This document shows positions 26,001 to 38,000 of a DNA stretch of 64,000 bases, one piece after another. Within the stretch, counting starts at the first letter, position 1. Every line of letters begins with the position of its first letter. A program made the position numbers and the translations under genes. The DNA comes from Meandrina meandrites (Eukaryota > Cnidaria > Anthozoa > Scleractinia > Meandrinidae), in the NCBI GenBank assembly GCA_963693305.1, contig OY855913.1, positions 6,394,701 through 6,458,700 of the forward strand, written 5' to 3'. The notes under the pieces were generated by a model. The model was not told the DNA's origin, searched no databases, and worked only from the letters and a program-made list of their open reading frames with translations.

Positions 26001-29000
26001 TTTCAATTGGCTGATCTGTCTTGACTAATAACTTCATTACTGTAAAAACAAGCCGACTCTTTATTTTAATACTTGTTTTTCAATTTTCTATTGGTTGATC
26101 TGTCTTGCCTAATTACTTCATTACTGTAAAAACAAGCCGAATCTTTATTTTAATACTTGTTTTTCAATTTTCTAGCGGTCGATCTTCCTCGCCTAATTTC
26201 TTCATTACTGTAAAAACAAGCCGACTCTTTATTTTAATACTTGTTTTTCAATTTTCTATTGGTTGATCTTTCTCGCCTAATTACTTCATTAGTGTAAAAA
26301 CAAGCCGAATCTTTATTTTAATACTTGTTTTTCAATTTTCTATTGGTTGATCTGTCTTGCCTAATTTCTTCATTACTGTAAAAACAAGCCGAATCTTTAT
26401 TTTAATACTTGTTTTTCAATTTTCTATTGGTCGATCTTTCTCGCCTAATTACTTCATTACTGTAAAAACAAGCCGACTCTTTATTTTAATACTTGTTTTT
26501 CAATTTTCTATTGGTCGATCTTCCTCGCCTAATTTCTTCATTACTGTAAAAACAAGCCGACTCTTTATTTTAATACTTGTTTTTCAATTTTCTATTGGTC
26601 GATCTACCTCGCCTAATTACTTCATTACTGTAAAAACAAGCCGACTCTTTATTTTAATACTTGTTTTTCAATTTTCTATTGGTCGATCTTTCTCGCCTAA
26701 TTACTTCATTTCTGTAAAAACAAGCCGACTCTTTATTTTAATACTTGTTTTTCAATTTTCTATTGGTCGATCTTCCTCGCCTAATTTCTTCATTACTGTA
26801 AAAACAAGCCGACTCTTTATTTTAATACTTGTTTTTCAATTTTCTATTGGTCGATCTGTCTCGCCTAATTTCTTCATTTCTGTAAAAACAAGCCGACTCT
26901 TTATTTTCATGCTTGTTTTTCAATTTTCTATCGGTTGATCTTTCTCGCCTAATTACTTCATTAGTGTAAAAACAAGCCGACTCTTTATTTTAATACTTGT
27001 TTTTCAATTTTCTATTGGTCGATCTGTCTCGCCTACTTACTTGTAATCAGAACTCGATTCTTTATTCCTTGCTAACTGTAGGACACAAAAGCCGAATGGA
27101 CACCGGCTTTACTGTTTCAGCGAAGAAATATGGAAGGGAAACTCGCAAACAAAACGGGCAATGTCGACCAGAAATGACGCTGGAAGAGTAGAATAATAAA
27201 CTTGTTACTGATGATGCGAAGGAGGCGATGGCTGACACGACGTTTGAAGAAAAGAAGGAGCTCTATCTGGATATTTTCAAGCCTCTTGACTTCTACGAAA
27301 CGCTTTTCGACAATTACTTCAACAAAACCGAAGAATGGCACCCAACAACATGAGGTTTACTCGGAAACGTTTGAAATGTAAATAAAAAAACAGTTATTGG
27401 ATGAGGTTTTTGGGATACCCGGAATAATCAAGGTCGAGGTAAGTGAGTTTTCCGGATATCACAAAAACCGAATCTAATATAATTGTTTTATTTAACATTG
27501 TTTTAAAGAAAAGAACGACAAACACACTGTTAAAGAAGCGAATCGACGAGCCATGCTTTAACTTAACATTGCTCTTGGAAATCATGCCTTGCGCGCGTAA
27601 CCTACAGATTATTTACTAACCTGCTAGCAGATTAGTGAATAATCTGTAGGTTGTGCTGATTCCCAGAATTAACTGTAGGCTCTTAGCCAAAGAGAAGACA
27701 GATAGTGACAACCAGAGTGTTGGTATTTCCACTATATAACTGAAGCAAAATTTTTGCGAAAAGAAACACAGTACTCTGACGAGGACAAGTTCCATTCTTC
27801 TGAAAATGTACTTCGCTCTGTATCATTACTGTGAAGTTTGCGCTTAAGTTTGTTTTCTTTTCATCTAAGTTGACAACTGTCCTTGTAGATGGGCAAAGAA
27901 ATAAATAAATGTATTAATTTATACGTGAAAGCGGTCCCTCTTATTGATTTAGAATTTTTTTTTAGCAGTTGTGCTCTTTGGGGGAAGAGGTGGGTATTTA
28001 AATACGAAATGTTTTGTACCGGAGTGCATATGATTGGTAAAAATATCGCAATAATACGTCCAGGAGGTATGGAGATCTCATGAGACAGCTAAGTTTATCT
28101 GGAGGATAATTTGGTACCAAGAGGTACATCTGAAAATAATTGTTTCTTTATAGATCCGCTAACACTTCTGCAAATTGAGAAGAAGTAGTAACCATTTTAT
28201 GCGCTAGGCATAACTGTGAGACAAGCTAGCAAAAGTCGCACCTTGTCGACGTTCTTCACCACCCCTGTCAGTCCAAATGTCTTCTTCATATCCGACACCG
28301 CAAAGCCGGGCAGAGTGGCGGCCTGGTATAGAGTGGAGTTGTTGATGATCACAGCCTGACCAGGTCTCAGGCCTCCCGCGCTCACTTTGTTGACATCAGC
28401 TTTGACATCTTCAAGTTTAGGAAACTGCAAAGTAGCAGGGATGCCGCCATTGTCCTCATACAAGTCAGCTACTGTAGCGATTGCGATGTCTATCATACCT
28501 GAGAAACAAGGATTCAAAATAAATTTCTTTGGCTTAGATGGCTAGGGCATGTCTTACGAATGTCACCAAAAAGAACCCAAGGTTGTCCCAAGGTGGACAC
28601 CTGCAGGCAAAACTAACAGGGGGAGACCCAAAACCACCTGGAGAAAGATGGTTGAAACTGAGCTTAGTGAGATGGGTTTATCATGGAGACAGGCACATTG
28701 CGAAAGACAAGACTAGGTGGAAAAGAGACATTGTTGTGGCCCCATGCCCCACTGCGGGGCTATAAGTATTAGGAAGGAGGAAAATGTAATAAGCTGATGA
28801 TGATGATGATGATGATGATGCTGCTGCTACTGCTGTTAATGACGATGCCTCTTGTTAATCTATAGGCTAAAGCGAATAAACAACATAATCAAATGGAAAC
28901 TTGAAAGCCCAGGGTTTCCCGCGGACTATCCCGTGATAAACAAAACGTGTGCACACCATATAACAAAATACATCACTTCCTAAGCCATTCGCGAGCACTT

Positions 29001-32000
29001 TCCAGAGGTTGACATGTCACCAGCACTTCCTAACGTCACCATGTCGCCACTTGATAAACGTTGTCGCATAACGTGATGTTACTGCGATAAGATATTGCGT
29101 CACGCTTACAATTCATTCGGGAACCAGGTCAAACGCTGTTTCAGATAGCCTTATACAACACTTGTTACCAAAACGATACTATAAAACTACTAAGAGGCGA
29201 TAAAGGTCGTAACAGTGATCTTTCACACCCACCCCACCCAACCAACCTGCCAGCAGTGCCCCCTTGATCTGCTCCAGCCCAGACTGCCGGTCAGTGTTAG
29301 AACGAAACCGTCTTCTTATCACAGGAAACACTTTGTCCTCCCAAGCTTTCACCAACAGGCGGGCGGGGTCCACTGGTGGAGCTTCTCTGCCCGGGCTGGT
29401 ACCCTCTTCATTGACACGGAGAGGTGCTGCAGGGCCCACATCTGTCATTCTGTCGTAGCTACTCGTCAGTTTGTACTGAAGACAGGACATTGGGTCATAT
29501 TCTATGATTGCAGAGAAGCACCAGTTAGATAATCAATGCTTGAAACCGTTCACAGGTGCGATGTAATTCGAGCACTAAGCCGAACGTGACAGTAAGGGAG
29601 CCAATGTAATTTAAACACGGTAAATTGAGGGTCTGTTTGTTTCTTTTGCAAACTTCAAATGCAGCTTGAAATAGGCCAATTTCAATATCTTAAAAATTTA
29701 ATATGGCGCCTAGACTGAGGGACTAAAACAAAAGAATTCGCATCAAGGTTGAGAGATGGATGAATATTCCTTTTGTTTTAGTCCTCCACTGAGTCCCGGT
29801 GCTATGTTAGAATTTTAACATATCGCAATCGGCTTATTGAAGGAAACCACGAAATAGCACAACCTAAAAGTAGGAAAACACCAGAAGACACGATAAGCCA
29901 AAAGGAACAGGGGTGGAGAAGACTAGGAAAGACACAGGCGAATGTACAAAGAACGAACTTAAAGATCTTTAATACAAATTTTACGACCTGCTGTCCGTGA
30001 TGCAGCTTCTTAAACGTTTCTTTGCCACTCCGCTGCAGAGTTAACAGCCTATTGTCGGCAAAACAGTGGGCGTAATTATACGGCTTCCCCAGCCGGATTA
30101 TGTCGGACAGTTTCCTTCAAATGAGGGGGTCGGGCTGTTTGGTCGCATACTTTATAATACACTCTGCGCAGAAACAGTTTATCAGCAACAACCACAAACC
30201 TTTTCCTCCGTCTTTTGGGATGGTGAGAGGAGCGGGTTTAGGTGGCGAAGGTTTAGACACTTTAGACAGCGTTTGTCCATCCTTCTTGTCATCCTCATCA
30301 GGTTCCAGAGCGAACGGCAATTCGATGAATCCTTCCCTGATATCCTCTAACGAGTCACTCCACAAGTCCGCTGCCACGCGGTGTTTGGAGCCTTCTGCGT
30401 ACACGAACGACCGGGCACCAAAGTTCACACGAACACGCACATTCTGGGAAAGTAGAAAGTAAAGTTAGATACGACCTTTTAACAGAAAACCTCATGTGGG
30501 CTGGGTATCCTTAGAGGCTTTGTATTCCTTATAATTTTCGCAAAACCTTGTAGTAGAGCGACATTTACTTTTTGCAAACATGGATTTCATATATTCAACC
30601 ACTGAACAAAGCGGAATCTCTGCTAAAACCGCCAACAGGTCTGTGGTTAACCTCGGGAATACTGGCGACAAAGGAAAGCTCAGAACTGGTCGGGTAAGAA
30701 TGTGTCCTTCGAGGCCGTGATTCTATTTTTTAACATCGTTTTTGATAGCCCTTTTCGGCTCTCGCCAAGCCCAATTGCCTGTCCTTGGTTCACCTAGGAC
30801 AGTCTAGTCTCCTCCGTAGCTGATATATGAAAGAACTCCTCGCTTTGCGAGGAATTTGAGCAACAAAGAAAGTAATTCATTGCGTTTCAGCGAAAAATGC
30901 GGTATTGATCTTTTTTCTTTATTCTAAAGCTCTAAAAATCAGGCTATCTAAGAAAATCATAGTTGGTAGCTTCAGGCCGCGTTGAGATATTATATTTCAC
31001 TACGAAGCAAAAATCAAACAAAACAGACAAAATAAATTACTGCGCATGCGCAGTTTAAATGTCGTGCAACTAACGCTTGCAGGGTGATATCTCAAGTCCA
31101 ATAGAAATTTTGTGTCATGGGCACCTGTTACTGTAAGGAGAAACACAAATATCCCATAGAGAGTAAAGATTATCAAATTAGGTATACCACAAGTATGAGA
31201 TCACCAGTTCGAAACCATATAAATACTTGAACAGAACAGTGTAAGAACTGGGTTGGGTGAAATGCTCGCTTAGGGGGCTACTACCGAGGAACTCAGCGTT
31301 CCTGCCTTTGCCCCTGGGAAGGTCTGAGACAAAGACTGCTTGCTATTCCAGCAGGATACCCTCCTAACTGAGGGCTGCGACACTAGAAACAGGCTTGACG
31401 AATTGCACTTGGCAGATGATGCCCTTCCGTGAGGAAGGAGGATGCCTGTAGCTGCGTCATAGTTGGAAGCGTCGCACGGCCAGCGTGGTTAGCTCGATTA
31501 GCGAGGTAGTGCTTCCTGGTGCTATAACTCAATTCAGACTACTCTTCATCCAACCCCTTTATATTTTATGGTAATGTTTGCTGGATATTAACAGTTACTG
31601 TAAATTTTTGTGAAAGAATAAAAGAGAATACTGAAAAAAGGAAAAGACACATAAATCCGTCGAAATCCCTTTCTTTTTTGATTCTTTCGTATATAATTCA
31701 CAAAATTATTTTATTCATTTCCAGCATATATTAATTCTCACATATTCCTCATGTCACGGGTATAAAAATTTATAGAACTGGATCAGCTTCCAGTGGCCTT
31801 ATGGCAATGTAGGAGAACGTTTGCTCTATTTTAGGTCACAGGTTTGAATACCATTGAAGCCTGAAGTTTTAGCCAGGCTTTCTCTTCACCTGCTTCAGTT
31901 GCTGTTTAAAATTTCATCATTGCATGAGCCAGTTTGGAAGATGCGCAACAGGTTACAGGTTGAAGACTGGTATAATGTTTTTACAGGTAAGTAACCCTTC

Positions 32001-35000
32001 ATTTTAATCATTTTTAGCTCACCGCTCGGATAAACATAATCTTTCTTGAAGAAAAAAAAATCCCAAAAAATTTAGTGACCCTTTGAATGTTTTATTGTTT
32101 CAGTCTCTAAAATCGTGAACATCGATTGTCTTTCATCAAGTAGTGTACAGAACCTAAGGTCAAAGATAACCGCGGATATACTCCGTAAATCTATTTATCT
32201 TATTTTAGACATTTTCACGCTTTCAGTGCAGCTGCTTAATTTGCTTACTGGGAAGATCTTTTTCATTTTCTTTTATTCTCCCCCTCGTACTTCACTTGAA
32301 CGATTCACACAGTTGCCACATACTGACTTTTCCCTGATAAAAACAAAGTATCCCTGAACAAATAAACAGAAAATGTCAAATACAAAGTAGAGGCTCAGTT
32401 CTAGCCTTCACTTCCATCGCTGAGATCACATTGATCTGGAATGTTCTTTCGCCGTTGCACGTTTCCGTTTCGTAAACGGTCGGTGCCATTTTAGCGACAC
32501 TTAGAAATTTTTTCACAGTCATCAATTTTTTTTTTCTACTAAAAAGAAAAATGAAAATTGAACGTCAGCACCCAGAATCGAACCGGGAACCTCTGGCATG
32601 CTAGCATCAATCTCTCACCACTACACCACCACGTTGATCCGCCAAATTCCCGAAAAATTTAATTATTTAAGGTGACTTTCTTACTGTTACATCTATAATA
32701 GATGCCCCTATCCCCATCCCTAACCTAAGCGTGAATCTAACGTAGATTTAATAATCGTCTTCTCTAAACCTAATTTCATCTAATAATCAAAGCACAGTTT
32801 CGACCTTATCCAGGCCTAAACTAGAGCAGATATGGCACTCTCCATTCCGAAAAGCTTGGTTACCAATGATGGCATCGACCGTTTACGAAACGGAAATGAG
32901 CTTCGCCGTTCAATGGTATTAAATCAGAGGTGCTAAAAAAAATAAAATTCGCTGACTTTTTTCCTGACCTACAAGAATTTAATTTTTCCCTGACTACTTC
33001 CTGATCTACGGCCTTATATGCACGAAAAAGATTAAGTAAATTCCCTGCCCTGTAGCAACCCTGTGTGAGGGAAGAAAATACAGGAAGAGTAGAAAAAAAT
33101 AGAAAAGTTGAAAAGCCAACGGAGAAAATATTTCGTACAGCTTTTCAGTTACGGCTTAGTGTTCCAGTTCATTAACCGTAGCAAGCACCTGTTGTTTTGT
33201 TGTGGATCATAACTGTAATTAGCGTTGAAGTGTAACTGTAACCTGCACTAGCCTTTTGTTTAACTGTTATCTACCTGCACTGTTTTGAAAGTGATTAATC
33301 TTGTAAAAGCGAAATTCCCTTTTAGCCAATAGTTCTTCAGGAAATGTATTAGATAATGCTTAAGTAGACTATCTTATGACATTACCTAATGCGTAAGCAT
33401 CGAAGTTTCGGCTTAAATAGAGTTGTACTGCAAAGTATTATTTGGATACAGATTAAAGTCTACGTTGGACCCAAGTTCTGTCCACTGTTCTAGTCGTCTC
33501 CGAAGATTTTGTTTGCTGTAACAGATCCCAAACTTCCCTCAGCCAGCGTGTGTTCCCCGAGTTAAGTAGTGCTACAGGATTATTCAGAAATTGTCAAGAG
33601 AGCAAAAAAAACTTGTTATCACACTGATTCACTAGCTTCCTGTTTGTATCATTATAAAATGAGTGCAGCGTTACCTTCTTCTGTATGTGAATAACTGGCC
33701 ACAGCCCTGATTGAACACCATCAAGGCTCTCAGCTAATCGCTCCCCATTACAGGTGAAATAAGCCAATCCTTTATCTGACTGATCCTCAGCTCTCTTGTA
33801 TCCACAGCCAATAATGTCGTTCTCCTTCATGACGATATTTAGCGAGACAGTTTTCCACTGGAGAAGCCCGCCTGTTCTGTAAAGTACCGCACGGCCATTG
33901 CTGTGACAAACAAAAGCAGTTAAGGAAAGATATTGTTTTTCATGGGTTTAATTGCCTACCACTAATTTCACAGCAGTTAAGACCAAAAATCTGCGAAATT
34001 CCCGTGAAAAAATTCCGGGTTTTCCTTGTCATATCATCCATGTTTAAAGCCTAAAACACGTCTCAAAACAGTCATTGCCCTGGCCCATAAAGAACTGAAC
34101 TGTAAATATGACTTAAAACTGTGTTTCTATTTAGAAAAGAAACAAAAAAAAAATTAATTGGTTCACGGTAGGGGTGCTGTTACACAGTGTAATCACCTTT
34201 CACGACATTCTCGAAAACGAGACAAGTTCTTGCAGTCGTTGTGCAGAGAGAAATCTCTTGAACTTTCTGCACGTAATAATTGCAGCAACATACCTAACAA
34301 CACCTTTAACGTTAAATACCTGTGCAGAAGGCATGAGCCAACAGGATTGATCCAACCGCTGGCGAGCTGATCTGTCCATGGAGCAAACCCGACGGAAATA
34401 CAAGGACCCGGGTCCTGGTCATTCGCGTTCCCCAGGGAACAGAGCTCTACTTCCCAGTAAAACGAAGGTGCCTTGAAAAGAAAGAAAAAATACGTCTGAA
34501 ACACTTGCTTGTAACTTGAGCAAACGTGCCACAACTTACGAAACACAAGGGAAGAGTTTACTTGTAAACGAGCATTATCAATAGATGTCTACTTAGAACT
34601 GTCACTAATAAATAAACTATTCCCGAAATCATGAAAACAAGAAAAACAAGAGAAGAAAATGAATGAATTAGCATAACAGAAAACAAGAGAAGAACTCCTG
34701 GACATTGTTAAAAAAATCCCCACTACAATAACTCACCTTTTGAGGCAACGGAGCGCTAGCGTACACAAACGTTCCCCTGGGAAGCCCGAAGCCTGCTGCA
34801 GGGTCCCCCATGAAGTGAACGCATGTGTACCCCTCGGTAAAAACACATCCCCGTACTGGAGGGAATGCCCTGCTCCCGTCAAGCACCATCTTTTTGACGC
34901 TCTTGGTCGCTTTCTTTGGTGACTCGGCGGGTTTGACGAAGTCTTTGAAGAGTTTTCGTAGCTGTTGACAGTGCAACTCCGCCACGGGTAGTCTAACGCC

Positions 35001-38000
35001 TGGATCGCACTCTCCCGCTAGTTTGGAGATGAGTTCAAGTGATGGGTTTGTCAGCACAGCATCGCTAAAGGACGAGTCCTGCACTTGACAAGATAACACC
35101 ATACTTGCTCTGGAAAAACGGAATGTTAAAATTAGCATTCACTATCGGACAAACTATAAATACCAGACAGAGCACAACATTTCCAGGATTGTGTAAATAC
35201 ATCATAACAATGCTTGGTCATGGAATCCCGTGAAATAACACGCAGGAGATTTGATTAATCAGTATGCACAAGGGACTTAATACCGAAGAGACTCTGCTAT
35301 CACGGTAAATTTGGCGGGAAAACACCACTGCAAACGCGATATGGAAGATCGTTGAATGTGCAATTGCTTTCCAGCCTTCTTATTGGGCGCATCTCTCGTG
35401 ACAAGGGAAAAATGTTTCATGTATCGCAAAGGCTACGGCGGCACGCAAGCTCTGCTTATTCAAAAGCTAAGTTGCAATTCGCTTCAAATACTTACCTTGT
35501 TTTGATTTCTGCCAGTATACGTGCTGCCGGTGAAGGCGAAATAATGTTTTCGCTATGGTCTTCTTCGGAAGGTTGATCAATCACAGTTTCTTTCGAAAAT
35601 AAAATTGAAATCAAAGCAGTAACAGCTTGTTCACCCATGGACAGTTCACTTAGAAACACCACCTGCAAATAGAAAGATCTCTTTAAATAATAAAAAAAAG
35701 CATTCATTGAAAAACAGCCTGGTGCTTTCAAGTTGCAGCCATTCGCATCCTGGCGATCCACAGCCAAACACACTTAATTATAGTTTCAGAGAACTGGTTG
35801 GGTAGTTTTAAGCGAAACTGAACCAGTATTTTTTGGTCTCATGTGATTTTTATAGTTCTTCAATACCGTTATTATAACTTTTAAAAGCCTCACAAGGTCG
35901 ATGGAAAAAGATTTTCTTCACAAACATCAACTTTGAAAAGTGTTCCGTCCGATCAGAAATCAAATTGCCGCACATACGCAGTGTGCCAAAGCCCCTTTGA
36001 TATCAAAAGCGTGACATAGCTCTTTTAATTAGGAGGAAGCGTGGCCTAGTGGTTAGGGCGCTGGGCTGAGTTCTTCAAAGCTTGATTAAGCTAATCCAGG
36101 ATTAGCGTGAATTTGATTTCAATTTTTTAACTCTTCAGTGAGGTTTTCTGTTTATATTTTCTGTCCTCCAGTTTTGACGCCGACTTATCTCAAACTCCGC
36201 TCAAACATAAGCGATAAAAACGTTTTTATACAAGAGAAATTGAACCCTCAATCAGATTTTAATCCTGGGTTAGTGTTAAAACGGCTTTCGAACAACCTGG
36301 CCGTGGACTTGTAATCCGGAGGTCCCGGGTTTAAATCCTTCTTTCTGCCACTAGATGGATTTGTGTTCGATGGTCCCAAATTCAACTCCTCCATGCTTTG
36401 TAAATAGCCGACTGGTCAGCTTTGTGCCAGCTGGGGTTTTTAACAAGTTTCTGTTCCAATCAAGAATAGAGCAATTCGTCAAGGGCGATGCGTAACACGA
36501 GGACCTAGCACTATACCTGAGTATTAGCAACTTTAAGCCGTGCAAGTGGTATCTCCTGTACCCAGTCACTGTATGTCTCCCCTTGTTTGGCTACTAACAC
36601 CGTGGCCATGCCCTGCCTGTCCGACACACTGATCACTTCACCTGTTGTATGGACCATGTCTTCCCCACAAATCTGTCAAAACGAAACAAGAACCAATTTT
36701 AACCGTAAAACAAGCTAAATAATGCACCTACTTGAACTTAAATTGAATAATAATAGCCTAGTAAAGATTGTCATACAACCATACGGCAGAAAAAAACAAA
36801 ATCACTAACTAACGTGTGTAGAGACGGACGGGTTAATTGACGTGAGCTGAACCCGACCAGCCAAAATCTTGAGAAGATCTGGGTACGAGATTAGTTCATA
36901 ATTAACCTTATTTAGCTGTTATTTGGAGATTTTCTTCGAATCGAAGGTAATTTTGCCCATCGTATATCGTCCCATATAGCTCTTGAAGCAGCGTTTACCT
37001 GAACTGTGCATCCGGAGTGCACGCTCTGGCGAAAACCACCTAAAGCACACAAAGACGCCATAACGTTTCTAGCCTTGAAGAACCAATCGCGTTCATTAGA
37101 AAGCTGCCCATCTTCTTCAGGTTCCTGTTCCTCGGCGGCCTCCTTGTCCCCTCCAAACAAGACCCTCCCTTCTGCTTCCAAGGTCCTCATCAGGTCAGGC
37201 ACATAATCCAGCGCCTCGCAGAGCACATCTCGCACAGCAGAGGCCCATATCTTGGCGGTCTCGGAAGCGGAGGATGCTAGCAAGCCGTGTAATAAAGAGA
37301 TCACTTCAGACGCCATGGTGTGAGCCACTTGGCCGCTTATGAAAGGACGGCTGCTTTCAGTTCTAGAAGAGAAAGGGCAATGAACACAGTTTTAACAAGG
37401 TTAAGACATAACTTGATCACACGGAACCCAAGAATGGTTGGATTCTGTAGAAGATAAGATAAGATAAGATAAAAACTTTATTACCGTGTCTGTGTGTTTA
37501 GCCCTTATGGACTAATTGGGGACACAATTAAAATACCTAAAATACTTTTTATAATGCTAAGCTGAAAATATTTAAAATACTTAACTAAAAACTAAAAACT
37601 AATATTTACAATGTCTTAAGCGCAACAGAGTTTGCAACAGTTACTATTGTTGTCCACGTAGTCCGATAGATTGAGTTTTCTAATTTTAGTTTTGAATGCA
37701 GCCACAGTCGGCGAGTTTTTCAGGTCTTTGCTTAATTTTGACCATAGAAGTGGTCCAAGATATCTGATACAATGTTTCCCGTAGCGTTTAGTGTCAAAAC
37801 GCGGTAAGACAAAATCACTGTTTCTAAGCGAGTGTGTAGTGTCCTTGCGGACAAAAAGAGCAGAGACGTTGTCTGGCGCAAGCCCGTTCTTGACCTTATA
37901 CATAAGCGTTGCTGTATCTTGTAAACGCCTATTATATAGTGTGGGCAGATCTGCCCGTCCCAAGAGTTCGTTATAGGTTTCGGCGTGGGATCTGAATATA

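Noticed and set aside
26357..26938. 193-codon plus-strand ORF with 28-residue repeats
   Set aside because: It is the 84-bp minisatellite read through; a period divisible by three keeps the frame open.
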